From assembly GCA_937924855.1 (NCBI GenBank), contig CALEYQ010000069.1, positions 9,967 to 73,966 on the forward strand: a stretch of DNA of 64,000 nucleotides, read 5' to 3'. Shown piece by piece: positions 1-8,333 of this stretch. Positions within the stretch are counted from its first letter, which is position 1, and each line of letters opens with the position of its first letter. The stretch is from an uncultured Bacteroidota bacterium. GTDB taxonomy: Bacteria; Bacteroidota; Bacteroidia; JADZBD01. The notes beneath the pieces are model-generated. The model saw nothing but the letters and a program-made list of their open reading frames with translations, was not told where the DNA came from and searched no databases. A program made the position numbers and the translations under genes.

Positions 1-1383
1 CTTTTCCCTTGCCATCTTAGGGGAACAATCGTAATTGTTAACGATCAGTGAAAAAGTTTGAATTTTATTGCCTTGTTTCCGGTAGCCTACATAACTTCTA
101 ACCCGTGAAATATAACCTGATTTATAATACAGGTTCCCATACCCTGAAACCAGGGAGTTTTGAAAAGCTCCAAAATGCGGGGAAGTGGTCATTTTTCCAA
201 GGATGCGGCAAAACTGCTCAGCGGTTAAACTATTCCAGCGCGAGAGTCCGCTTCCGTCGTTCATGTAAAAGCCGTTCATATCAATTCCTTTTCCGGCCCA
301 ATGATTTTTTACCATTTGACCCGAAGCGCTTATCGAGGGAATAGCTTTTCCCTGGGCGGAAAGCGTACGGAAAATACATTCGGCAAAAAGATTATTGCTT
401 TTTTTATTGGTAAGATTAACATACTGCTGCAAGGAAGGAGACTGATGCACAAACAGGGTCTGGGAAATTTTCAACGAGTCGCTGCTCCTGACATAGAAAG
501 ACTTTGGCTGTCCTGAAATTTTTATGCCTTCGGCCCGGAGCAGAGAATCCAGAAACCAGGCGCAATAAAAGGCCGGATCGGGCAGTGAACCTTCCACTTC
601 ATAATCGGTTTTTCCGGCAGGTATGGTCCCGAAAACCTTTCTGGTTTTTTCAAAGGGCCCTCCGTATATAAATGCCTGATCCGAAAAACCCGAAGCGGTG
701 ACATGACTTTCAAGTTTCATTTCGGGAACAGCAGGTTTTATTTTTGAAATCCTGGCTTTGGAACCGCTCTCACCCGTAGTGTAAAAAACCGTAAATGAAT
801 TGTCGCAAAAATTAAGTCCGGAAGGTGAAGCCCCATAATAATTACCCATATCGCCCCAAATCCAGGTGGAGGGAGTAATTTCCTCTCCAAACAGGGAAGC
901 ATCTCCAATAACAGATCCTTTTATTTCTTTTATTCCGGCCTTTTTGAGTTTATCCACCCATTCCAGCATAAAGGCCGTACCACCGAAATGTTTGCTTCCC
1001 AAACCCGGATCACCGCCACCGCGGATGATCAGGTTCCCATCCAGCGAGCCCTGAGCGGCATTGATTTTACCCTGCACACCCACTTCGGTTTTAAAGGTAA
1101 AATCGGGTTTCAGGATTTCCAGGGCCGTTGCCGTGGTTATGGCTTTCAAAGCGCTGGCAGGCACCATACCCTTACCCCCGTTCAGGGAAATAATCTGGGA
1201 ATCGCCTTTGGCATTACAGAGGTGAAAGGAAAGCATGCCGTGAGAAAACTCCGGATCCTTTGCCAAAACCTCAAGGCGCTCCTTGAGTACAGCCGTGTTT
1301 TGAAATGAAAAAACAAGTGCTGTAGCAAGCAAAAACAAAGGAATTCTGAAGGCAAAAAAACCTTTTCCCGGTTTAATTCTCAT
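1..1383 (-). CDS. dacB: D-alanyl-D-alanine carboxypeptidase/endopeptidase, PBP4 family (partial)
   Basis: The frame is open for 461 codons from the ATG at 1383 to the window edge, so the C-terminal end is missing. All three motifs of peptidase family S13 (class C penicillin-binding protein) are visible: S77-A-L-K80 with the catalytic serine, S329-N-N331, and K421-S-G423. A short basic N-terminus followed by a hydrophobic run (about residues 8-25) looks like a signal peptide, so the enzyme should act in the periplasm, trimming peptidoglycan stem peptides or cross-links. The start overlaps the stop of the upstream pterin dehydratase gene as ATGA, so the two are probably co-transcribed. Family assignment is firm; carboxypeptidase versus endopeptidase activity cannot be decided from sequence. 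Confidence 0.93.
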   Translation of the reverse strand, partial: MRIKPGKGFFAFRIPLFLLATALVFSFQNTAVLKERLEVLAKDPEFSHGMLSFHLCNAKGDSQIISLNGGKGMVPASALKAITTATALEILKPDFTFKTEVGVQGKINAAQGSLDGNLIIRGGGDPGLGSKHFGGTAFMLEWVDKLKKAGIKEIKGSVIGDASLFGEEITPSTWIWGDMGNYYGASPSGLNFCDNSFTVFYTTGESGSKARISKIKPAVPEMKLESHVTASGFSDQAFIYGGPFEKTRKVFGTIPAGKTDYEVEGSLPDPAFYCAWFLDSLLRAEGIKISGQPKSFYVRSSDSLKISQTLFVHQSPSLQQYVNLTNKKSNNLFAECIFRTLSAQGKAIPSISASGQMVKNHWAGKGIDMNGFYMNDGSGLSRWNSLTAEQFCRILGKMTTSPHFGAFQNSLVSGYGNLYYKSGYISRVRSYVGYRKQGNKIQTFSLIVNNYDCSPKMAREK

Positions 1384-1613
1384 GGACTGATTTTATCAAT
1401 TTCAGCGGCGAGTGCATGGTCTTTTGAGGTAACTACATCTCCGGCATCATGCGTACACAAACCAAGCCAAACCCGGTTATAATTGATACGAATTTCCGGA
1501 TGATGCGCATTCACTTCTGAAATCAATGCCACGCGCATGACAAAAGCCATGGCTTCGGAAAAGTCCTTACATTGAAATTCCCTGGTTAAAATATTGTCGT
1601 TTTCTTTCCACAT
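1380..1613 (-). CDS. phhB: 4a-hydroxytetrahydrobiopterin dehydratase (pterin carbinolamine dehydratase)
   Basis: A 77-residue protein, slightly shorter than the usual 95-110 residues, carrying the family signature: H37-H-P-E40 followed by a tyrosine/asparagine segment (YNRV) and T54-H-D-A-G with a downstream aspartate. The family dehydrates 4a-hydroxytetrahydropterin to quinonoid dihydropterin, recycling the pterin cofactor of aromatic amino acid hydroxylases. No hydroxylase gene is visible here. The gene is first of a two-gene unit with the PBP4 gene (ATGA overlap). It diverges from rho across a 193 bp intergenic region. The link to cell-wall remodelling is probably only positional. Confidence 0.9.
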   Translation of the reverse strand: MWKENDNILTREFQCKDFSEAMAFVMRVALISEVNAHHPEIRINYNRVWLGLCTHDAGDVVTSKDHALAAEIDKISP

Positions 1614-1654
1614 GGTATTAATTTAAAACAAATTTGAGAAAAAGAAAAAATAGC

Positions 1655-1681
1655 TTGGAAATAAAAAAAGTCGTATTATTG
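1655..1681 (+). promoter_or_regulatory. Candidate promoter of rho (-33 TTG / -7 TATTATTG)
   Basis: TTG at 1655-1657 and TATTATTG at 1674-1681 are separated by 16 bases and approximate the Bacteroidota -33/-7 arrangement (consensus -7 TAnnTTTG, one mismatch here). Transcription from here would give rho a leader of roughly 120 nt. That fits a gene commonly autoregulated through its leader, although the autoregulation is inference. Confidence 0.4.
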
Positions 1682-1751
1682 TACCCGGAATAAGGGATTA
1701 CCCGATTCTCTTTTAACATAATCACCTCTTTTAATGGTTCTCTGAAAAATT

Positions 1752-1765
1752 TGCCCGACCGGGCA
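1752..1765 (+). other. Small GC-rich stem-loop in the rho leader
   Basis: TGCCCG at 1752-1757 and CGGGCA at 1760-1765 form a 6 bp perfect stem with a two-base spacer, about 40 bases before the rho start codon. It is not followed by a T-run, so it is not a classical terminator. It may structure the rho leader; no function is shown. Confidence 0.35.
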
Positions 1766-1806
1766 TTTCCCGATAGTAAAACTCTTAATCAAAAATAACC
1801 TTTATC

Positions 1807-3279
1807 ATGTACGAAGCTGTTGATCTCAACGGAAAGCTTGTTGCCGAATTAAAAGATATTGCCAAAAAACTGGATATTCAGGTAGATGGGCTCAAAAAAG
1901 GCGAATTAATCTCCAAAATCCTGGAAAAACAAAGTCAGGACTCCGGAACATCCGGCGATAAAAAACCCGAAACCGTAGCGCCTGTTGCAGAAAAGAAACA
2001 GGATGCAACCCCCACCCCTGAGAAAAAAGAAGATGAGCTTCCGGCTTTCGTTTCCGAAAATCAGGAAAAAACCAGCCACCAACATCCCGGAAACGGCGGC
2101 GATGCACACCCTAAGGGACATCCCCATAAACACGAAAAAAGAAACGACACTTTCTACAATTTCGATAATGTAGTGCCTGCAGAAGGGGTTCTTGAAATTA
2201 TGCCCGACGGTTACGGGTTCCTCCGTTCACCCGATTACAACTACCTCAATAGTCCCGACGATATTTATGTTTCCCAAAGCCAGATTAAACTTTTTGGATT
2301 AAAAACGGGCGACACGGTTCTTGGAAATGTTCGTCCACCCCGGGAAGGAGAAAAGTACTTTCCCCTTATCAAAGTAGATAAAATCAACGGCCGCGACCCG
2401 GGCTATGTCCGCGATCGTGTACCCTTTGAACACCTCACCCCCTTATTCCCGTATGAAAAATTCAAACTCACCGGTCATCCTAAGGAAAATTTTTCTACCC
2501 GTGTGGTAGATTTATTTACCCCCATCGGAAAAGGACAAAGAGGATTGATTGTAGCCCAGCCAAAAACGGGAAAAACGGTTCTGCTGAAGGAAATTGCCAA
2601 TGCCATTGCCGCAAACCATCCCGAAGCCTATCTGATTATCCTGTTGATTGACGAAAGACCTGAAGAGGTAACCGACATGGCAAGAAGCGTAAAGGCCGAG
2701 GTAATTGCCTCTACCTTTGATGAACCCGCCGAACGTCATGTAAGAATTGCCAATATTGTTCTTGAAAAAGCCAAGCGCCTCGTTGAGTGCGGCCATGATG
2801 TGGTTATCCTGCTCGATTCCATTACCCGTCTGGCCCGTGCCTACAATACCGTTCAGCCCGCTTCCGGAAAAGTACTCAGTGGTGGTGTAGACGCCAATGC
2901 CCTGCACAAACCCAAGCGTTTCTTCGGCTCGGCCCGAAAAATTGAAGACGGAGGTTCCCTTACCATTCTGGCTACCGCACTTACCGAAACCGGCTCGAAA
3001 ATGGATGAAGTTATTTTTGAAGAGTTTAAAGGAACCGGTAACTCCGAACTCCAGCTCGACAGGAAACTATCCAACAAGCGTGTCTTCCCTGCCATCGACA
3101 TTGTGGCTTCCAGCACCCGAAGAGACGATCTGCTGGTGGAGAAAGATCTTCTGCAAAGAATTTGGATTTTACGGAATCATATCGCCGACATGACTTCGGT
3201 AGAAGCCATGGAATTCACCAAAAATCACATGAAGAATACCAAATCCAACGAAGAGTTTTTGGTTTCCATGAACAGCTAA
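1807..3279 (+). CDS. rho: Transcription termination factor Rho
   Basis: Hexameric RNA-dependent ATPase/helicase that ends transcription. The 490-residue protein starts with a Rho_N helical domain (about residues 10-42). A low-complexity Lys/Glu/Pro/His-rich linker of roughly 80 residues follows, then the cold-shock-like RNA-binding domain (about 125-200) and the ATPase core. Walker A is P-K-T-G-K256-T and Walker B ends at D337 (VVILLD), followed by the arginine-rich S-I-T-R-L-A-R segment of the Q-loop region. The linker is absent from the roughly 420-residue E. coli protein but common in Bacteroidota. The DUF4199 gene begins 4 bases after the stop. Confidence 0.97.
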   Translation: MYEAVDLNGKLVAELKDIAKKLDIQVDGLKKGELISKILEKQSQDSGTSGDKKPETVAPVAEKKQDATPTPEKKEDELPAFVSENQEKTSHQHPGNGGDAHPKGHPHKHEKRNDTFYNFDNVVPAEGVLEIMPDGYGFLRSPDYNYLNSPDDIYVSQSQIKLFGLKTGDTVLGNVRPPREGEKYFPLIKVDKINGRDPGYVRDRVPFEHLTPLFPYEKFKLTGHPKENFSTRVVDLFTPIGKGQRGLIVAQPKTGKTVLLKEIANAIAANHPEAYLIILLIDERPEEVTDMARSVKAEVIASTFDEPAERHVRIANIVLEKAKRLVECGHDVVILLDSITRLARAYNTVQPASGKVLSGGVDANALHKPKRFFGSARKIEDGGSLTILATALTETGSKMDEVIFEEFKGTGNSELQLDRKLSNKRVFPAIDIVASSTRRDDLLVEKDLLQRIWILRNHIADMTSVEAMEFTKNHMKNTKSNEEFLVSMNS

Positions 3280-3283
3280 GCGT

Positions 3284-3934
3284 ATGAATCCCTCTGTTAA
3301 GTTTGGTTTGATTGCAGGTGTAACCTCAGCCGCCTTTTCCTTCGCCATCACCCGTGTTGAAATTTCCAACGCAACCGTTTACACACTGCTGCAGTTTATC
3401 CCCATCACGGTAAACCTTGCCTGCATTTTTCTGTCGGTAAAATCTGCCAGAGACCGGGCCGTGGAAATATTCGACATAAAAACAGCCCTGAAAGCAGGTG
3501 TAATTACCGGCGTAGTGGCCAGTTTAATAGGAACCGCAGCCGCCTTCTTTCACTGGTACTCGGAAACCCCGGAATCGTTGATGGTTCAGGCAAAAAGTTA
3601 CGCCGAAAAAGAAATTGCCACCTACCCTCCCATTGCCGATACTGCTGCCGCTGCTATTGCCTTTAACCAGGCCGTAAAAACAGCAGACAGCGCCCTGGCA
3701 CTGAAAGAATTTAATCTGGCCTGGAAAAATTATTGCAAAGCCATTGCCATCGACTCAACCGCCACCGGGCCCAAAGAAAAACTCGATTACATTGTGCAAT
3801 TCAACATTGCACATTACAAAACCCTGGGAAACTTTTTCCAGTCGTCCTCTATGCGAATTGTGACACAGATATTAATCGCGTTTATTATTGCGCTGATCAG
3901 TTTCTTTCTCGTTAAAAAGAAAGTTTCTTTCTAG
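3284..3934 (+). CDS. DUF4199-like membrane protein
   Basis: A 216-residue protein with N-terminal hydrophobic segments at about residues 5-22, 32-50 and 70-90, a soluble middle part rich in Ala/Lys (about 95-185), and a C-terminal membrane helix ending in KKKVSF. This arrangement resembles the Bacteroidota DUF4199 family, whose function is unknown. It starts 4 bases after rho and is probably translated from the same mRNA. Its 3' end overlaps that of the convergent mpl gene by 4 bases. The family call rests on general resemblance, not on a diagnostic motif. Confidence 0.65.
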   Translation: MNPSVKFGLIAGVTSAAFSFAITRVEISNATVYTLLQFIPITVNLACIFLSVKSARDRAVEIFDIKTALKAGVITGVVASLIGTAAAFFHWYSETPESLMVQAKSYAEKEIATYPPIADTAAAAIAFNQAVKTADSALALKEFNLAWKNYCKAIAIDSTATGPKEKLDYIVQFNIAHYKTLGNFFQSSSMRIVTQILIAFIIALISFFLVKKKVSF

Positions 3935-5292
3935 GAGAGTAATTTCAATGCCAGTTTTTTCAGGTCGATGCCGCCGAAGTCTCCGCTCGACATCAGCAAA
4001 AACACCTTTCCCTTTCCGGCAAGTGCCAGCAATTCGGATTCCAGTAGTGAAGATTCCGAAATAACAACAAGGTCCTTACGCCCGAATTTTTCCTTGATAA
4101 ATCCCGGCTCAAGATCTTCCATCCGTTTCAAACGCAGGGCCTCCGGGTTAAAAAACACAAATGCCGTATCGGCAGGATCCAGTGCGCCCCGGTATTCTTC
4201 CAGAAAATTTTTATTCAGTGAGGAAAAAGTATGCAGTTCCATACAGGCTATCACTTCCCTGCCGGGAAACTGTTCCTTCACCGCCGCCACCGTGGCTTTA
4301 AGTTTGGAAGGGGCATGTGCAAAATCTTTAAAGACCAGGGTGTCCCCGCTTCGGGCAATGGGCTCAAGGCGGTTAGATGCCCCCTCAAAAGTCCGGATTG
4401 CTGCATAAAACTTTTCATCCGGCACCCCAAGCAAACCTAAAAGCACACGGGCTCCTTCCGCATTTAGCAGATTATGCCGACCGAAAACCCGTAAGTCATA
4501 AGAAGTGCCATCGGCGGAAATAAGATGTGTGCGTTCGCCCGAAATTTCAAATGCCGGGGCACGGTAAGGCACACAATTCAGGTGGGAACCGAAAGACTTA
4601 ACGAGCGTTCTGAGGTTTGAATCCTCATCGCAATAAACCAAAAATCCCCCCGCCTCCATGTTGGTAATGAATATCTGAAACTGCTCCAGGTAAGATTCAA
4701 AAGTCGGGAAAACATTGATGTGATCCCAGCCAATCCCCGTGAGAATGGCATACCGGGGATGATAATGATGAAACTTCGGCCGCGGGTCAAGAGGCGAACT
4801 TAAATACTCATCGCCCTCCAACACTATAAGCGGAGCATCCGACAACCTTACCATTTTTTCGAAACCGGGAATTTTGGCTCCCACCATATAATCAAAATCA
4901 TGACCGGCCGCCTTTAACACATGTAACATCATGGAGGTAACCGTGGTTTTCCCATGGCTCCCACCCACAACAACACGTGTTTTTTCCAGAGATGACATAT
5001 ACAGAAACTCAGGATACGACCAGATTTTCAAACCCAGCTCACGGGCACGGGCCAGTTCGGGATTGTCTTTCCGGGCGTGCATCCCAAGCACAATTCCATC
5101 CAGGTCGGGACTGATTTTTTCGGGAAACCATCCCGTTTTTTCAGGCAACAACCCGGCGGCTTTTAAACGCGACAATGAAGGTTCAAAAATATGATCGTCG
5201 GAACCCGTAACCAAAGTCCCCTTTTCAGCCAGGGCAAGAGCAAGGTTATGCATGGCAGCACCACCAATGGCAATAAAATGCACTTTCTTCAT
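3931..5292 (-). CDS. mpl: UDP-N-acetylmuramate:L-Ala-gamma-D-Glu-meso-Dap ligase (Mpl)
   Basis: Mur-ligase-family enzyme that reattaches the recycled murein tripeptide to UDP-MurNAc in the cytoplasm. The N-terminal Rossmann segment is HFIAIGGAAMHNLA. The ATP-binding loop is GGSHGKTTVTSM. The central domain has LEGDEYLSSP, and the C-terminal domain has DFAHAPSK. These are typical Mpl/MurC features, with Mpl favoured by the HFIAIGG start and the ending SSGDFGGIDL. I chose the ATG at 5292 (MKKVHF) because the 17 extra upstream codons are unlike the family. A near-consensus -7 (TATTTTTA, 5300-5307) sits only a few bases before it. Confidence 0.93.
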   Translation of the reverse strand: MKKVHFIAIGGAAMHNLALALAEKGTLVTGSDDHIFEPSLSRLKAAGLLPEKTGWFPEKISPDLDGIVLGMHARKDNPELARARELGLKIWSYPEFLYMSSLEKTRVVVGGSHGKTTVTSMMLHVLKAAGHDFDYMVGAKIPGFEKMVRLSDAPLIVLEGDEYLSSPLDPRPKFHHYHPRYAILTGIGWDHINVFPTFESYLEQFQIFITNMEAGGFLVYCDEDSNLRTLVKSFGSHLNCVPYRAPAFEISGERTHLISADGTSYDLRVFGRHNLLNAEGARVLLGLLGVPDEKFYAAIRTFEGASNRLEPIARSGDTLVFKDFAHAPSKLKATVAAVKEQFPGREVIACMELHTFSSLNKNFLEEYRGALDPADTAFVFFNPEALRLKRMEDLEPGFIKEKFGRKDLVVISESSLLESELLALAGKGKVFLLMSSGDFGGIDLKKLALKLLS

Positions 5293-5379
5293 CCGGCGAT
5301 AAAAATAGTGAGGGCAGGATTGTCTTTGGTTCAATACCATCAATATATTTTAACAATGAAATGTTACTCCGGCAAATTT

Positions 5380-5387
5380 TACCTTTG
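5380..5387 (+). promoter_or_regulatory. -7 element of miaA (TACCTTTG), likely leaderless transcript
   Basis: TACCTTTG matches the Bacteroidota -7 consensus TAnnTTTG exactly. The miaA ATG is at 5393, only 5 bases after the element. Transcription starting the usual 4-7 bases downstream would begin at or next to the start codon, giving an essentially leaderless mRNA. Confidence 0.6.
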
Positions 5388-5392
5388 CAGAC

Positions 5393-6301
5393 ATGCAAAA
5401 GCCCCACCTGATCATTATTGCAGGTCCCACCGGATCGGGAAAGACCCGCCTGGCGATAGAGGTGGCTAAAGCATTCAATACCGAAATAATTTCTTTCGAT
5501 TCCAGACAATTTTACCGGGAAATGGACATTGGTGTGGCCCGGCCCTCCCCGGCTGAGTTGGCCGCAGTGAAACACCATTTCATTGCAGCATTTTCTGTGC
5601 ATGAACCCCTTTCGGCGGGAGCCTTCGCCGACCTGGCCCGGGAGAAAATTGATTCGGCCAAGGGGCAAAAAGATTTTTGGGTGCTGACCGGAGGCAGCGG
5701 ACTCTACCTCGATGCCCTGCTTTATGGATTTGATGAATTACCCAAACCCGGCAAAGAAATCAGGGAAAAAGTAAACCGGATTTTTACCGAAGGCGGATTG
5801 GATGCCCTGATTAAGGAGTTAAAGCAACTTGATCCCGCCATCCTGGAGATCACCGACATCCGAAATCCGGCACGGTTGAAAAGGGCTCTTGAAGTTTGTT
5901 ATTCAGGATACACCTATTCCGAACTCAGAAAAGGCCAAAGAAAAAAAGCCCAATACCCTTTCACCTTATTCGGCATCGATCTTCCCCGGACAGAATTATA
6001 TGACCGGATAAACCGGAGGGTTGATGAATTCCTGGACAATGGTCTGGAAGAAGAAGTCAGAAAATTATTTACTGAAAATACACCCCTGCTCGAAACTACT
6101 GTGGGTTATAAAGAATGGCTGCCCTATTTAAAAGAAGGGAAGGGCAAATCCGAAATTCCGGATCTCATTCGTAAAAACTCAAGAAATTATGCCAAGCGGC
6201 AAATGACCTGGTTCCGGAAGGTGCCGGATATAGTTTGGATTTCGGGAAAACCCGAAGAAGTGTTCAGCCATTTGAAAAAAAATATGCCTTGGCTTCCATG
6301 A
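5393..6301 (+). CDS. miaA: tRNA dimethylallyltransferase (MiaA)
   Basis: Transfers a dimethylallyl group from DMAPP to N6 of A37 in tRNAs that read UNN codons. The 302-residue protein has the P-loop AGPTGSGKT (residues 10-18), the conserved D-S-R-Q-F-Y-R substrate segment near 36-42, and the G-G-S-G-L-Y-L-D-A motif near 98-106. The ending QMTWFRK is typical of the family. The stop overlaps the start of the following MFS transporter as ATGA. It is divergent from mpl. Confidence 0.96.
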   Translation: MQKPHLIIIAGPTGSGKTRLAIEVAKAFNTEIISFDSRQFYREMDIGVARPSPAELAAVKHHFIAAFSVHEPLSAGAFADLAREKIDSAKGQKDFWVLTGGSGLYLDALLYGFDELPKPGKEIREKVNRIFTEGGLDALIKELKQLDPAILEITDIRNPARLKRALEVCYSGYTYSELRKGQRKKAQYPFTLFGIDLPRTELYDRINRRVDEFLDNGLEEEVRKLFTENTPLLETTVGYKEWLPYLKEGKGKSEIPDLIRKNSRNYAKRQMTWFRKVPDIVWISGKPEEVFSHLKKNMPWLP

Positions 6302-7539
6302 TCAAAAAGTACCTGAATATCGAGAAGCCGGTAATGAATGCCATCATTGCTGAATTTTTTCTTCAGCTCATCAATGCATCCTACCTGGCCATTCTGCCGC
6401 TGTACATGAAATCGGAATTGTTTACCGACGGAGAAATCGGGGATAGCATTAAATTCCGTTACCTCGGGGTATTACTTTCCGCCCTGCCTGTCGGCCTGCT
6501 CATCAGGAAGCGGAAAATAAAACCCTTTCTGGTGGCGTCCACCATTTTTCTTCCCATGCTGGCAATGGGTATTTTATATACGGTGGGAACCCATGATATT
6601 TTTTTGAATCATGTATTTCAGATATTATGGGGCGCTTCCTTCACCCTGATCCAGATTCCCATCCTGCCTTTCATTCTAAGGAACGGGAGTCCGGAAAACC
6701 GCACTTTTTCCATTTCTTTAAGCTACGCCACCTGGAGCGTAGCCACCATAGCCGGAAGTTTGGTAATCTGGGTTTTGAACGGACTAGATCCTCTATTGTT
6801 TTCAGAGCGGAACCTGCTTATTGGATTTACGCTTGCCGGCTGCATTGGCATTTACTTTTCCTTGCGGATCAGGGAAAGTGCCGGACCGGAACCTCTTGCC
6901 CCAAGGCAAACCCGCTCAGGAGAAACCGTGCAAGACTGGAAAATAATGCTCAGGGCATTAACCCCGGTTTTAATAATTGCCGTGGGAGCCGGGTTCACCA
7001 TACCTTTTATTTCACTTTTCTTTACCCAGGTTCATAACCTCAGCACTTCAGATTTCGGATTGATTAATTTCATTGCAGCCATTCTGGTAGCCACAGCTTC
7101 ACTTATGGTTCCAAAAATAAAAGAGCAGTTCGGGTATCGTCTTTCCGTACCTCTTACCCAGTCCCTGGCAATAATTGCCCTGGTAGCCATGGCCACCACT
7201 CAGTTTTACTCCTTTCATTATACCGCCGTGTGGGTGGCCATTTTCTTCTTTCTGCTCCGTCAGCCCTTGATGAATATGGCAGGCCCGATGACAACCGAGC
7301 TTGTGATGAATTATGTGGGAAAGAGAAACCGAGAATTGGTTTCAGCCCTCACATCAGCCATCTGGAGCGGAAGCTGGTTCTTTTCGGGAATGCTGTTTGC
7401 CCGTCTCAGGGATTCCGGTATTCCTTATGCGGAAATATTCCTTATTACAGCCGGCTTGTACGCGATGGGGGTGGCCTGGTATTATCTGCTCATTCGGGAC
7501 CACGACCGAAGGCAACAATCCGGAAAACTGGATCCCTGA
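6298..7539 (+). CDS. Major facilitator superfamily transporter
   Basis: A 413-residue polytopic inner-membrane protein with about 12 hydrophobic segments arranged in two halves and a central polar loop (about residues 195-215). The short basic loop LIRKRKIKPF after the third membrane segment resembles the MFS loop 2-3 region. The substrate cannot be inferred. I chose the ATG at 6298 because it overlaps the miaA stop as ATGA. The longer frame upstream lies inside miaA and lacks hydrophobic character. Probably translated with miaA. Confidence 0.8.
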   Translation: MIKKYLNIEKPVMNAIIAEFFLQLINASYLAILPLYMKSELFTDGEIGDSIKFRYLGVLLSALPVGLLIRKRKIKPFLVASTIFLPMLAMGILYTVGTHDIFLNHVFQILWGASFTLIQIPILPFILRNGSPENRTFSISLSYATWSVATIAGSLVIWVLNGLDPLLFSERNLLIGFTLAGCIGIYFSLRIRESAGPEPLAPRQTRSGETVQDWKIMLRALTPVLIIAVGAGFTIPFISLFFTQVHNLSTSDFGLINFIAAILVATASLMVPKIKEQFGYRLSVPLTQSLAIIALVAMATTQFYSFHYTAVWVAIFFFLLRQPLMNMAGPMTTELVMNYVGKRNRELVSALTSAIWSGSWFFSGMLFARLRDSGIPYAEIFLITAGLYAMGVAWYYLLIRDHDRRQQSGKLDP

Positions 7540-7544
7540 ATACC

Positions 7545-7572
7545 TTTCCCGTCGGATAATTCCTTAACTTTG
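7545..7572 (+). promoter_or_regulatory. Promoter of gldF-gldG-DUF4340 operon
   Basis: TAACTTTG at 7565-7572 is an exact TAnnTTTG -7 element. TTTC at 7545-7548 lies about 16 bases upstream as a plausible -33. A start near 7576-7579 leaves a leader of about 25-30 nt before the gldF ATG at 7605. Confidence 0.6.
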
Positions 7573-7604
7573 CCTGTAAATCCCCCAACCCAGAGGTTAA
7601 TTAT

Positions 7605-8333
7605 ATGCTGGCTTTATTCCGGAAAGAGATCAGGGCGTTTTTAAGTTCCCTTATCGGATATATGGCGGTGAGTGTTTTTCTCCTGCTCCTGGGCCTCTTC
7701 CTCTGGATACTTCCAGGGTCAACCAACCTTCTCGATAATGGCTATGCCAATATAGATCCCTTGTTTGCTTTGGCACCCTGGGTATTTCTGTTTCTGATTC
7801 CTGCCGTTACCATGCGTACCTTCAGTGAAGAAAAGCGGGCAGGAACTATGGAATTGCTCCTTACCCGCCCCCTTACCGACCTTCAGATTATCCTGGCCAA
7901 GTATTTTGCTTCGCTAATTTTGGTTTTACTGGCCCTACTTCCCACCCTCATTTTCTATTATTCCATCTCAAAGTTATCCATGCCACCGGGTATGGATCAC
8001 GGAGGGACCTGGGGTTCATACATTGGACTGCTCTTTCTTTCGGGAGCCTTTGTAGCCATAGGGATCTTTTCTTCTTCCTTAACCGAAAATCAGGTGGTTG
8101 CATTTATCATTGCCGTATTTCTTTGCTTCTTCGTTTACCTGGGCTTTCAGTTTGTAAGCGAAATACCCGGCCTCAGAGGATTGGATTATTTTATTCTCAG
8201 TCTGGGCATTAACGAGCATTATATTTCGATGAGCCGGCGAGTAATTGATTCACGGGATCTTATTTACTTCATCAGCATCATAGCCCTGTTTATTCTGTTC
8301 ACAAAAACCACATTGGAGAGCCGAAAATGGTAA
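7605..8333 (+). CDS. gldF: GldF, ABC transporter permease of gliding motility type
   Basis: A 242-residue integral membrane protein with about six hydrophobic segments. After the first helix comes the cytoplasmic/amphipathic pattern typical of ABC-2 permeases (MRTFSEEKRAGTMELLLTRP, about residues 66-85). In Flavobacterium, GldF works with GldA (ATPase) and GldG in a complex needed for gliding, but orthologues are also found in non-gliding Bacteroidota. The next gene, gldG, overlaps the stop by 7 bases, which supports the identification. No gldA is present in the window. Confidence 0.88.
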   Translation: MLALFRKEIRAFLSSLIGYMAVSVFLLLLGLFLWILPGSTNLLDNGYANIDPLFALAPWVFLFLIPAVTMRTFSEEKRAGTMELLLTRPLTDLQIILAKYFASLILVLLALLPTLIFYYSISKLSMPPGMDHGGTWGSYIGLLFLSGAFVAIGIFSSSLTENQVVAFIIAVFLCFFVYLGFQFVSEIPGLRGLDYFILSLGINEHYISMSRRVIDSRDLIYFISIIALFILFTKTTLESRKW

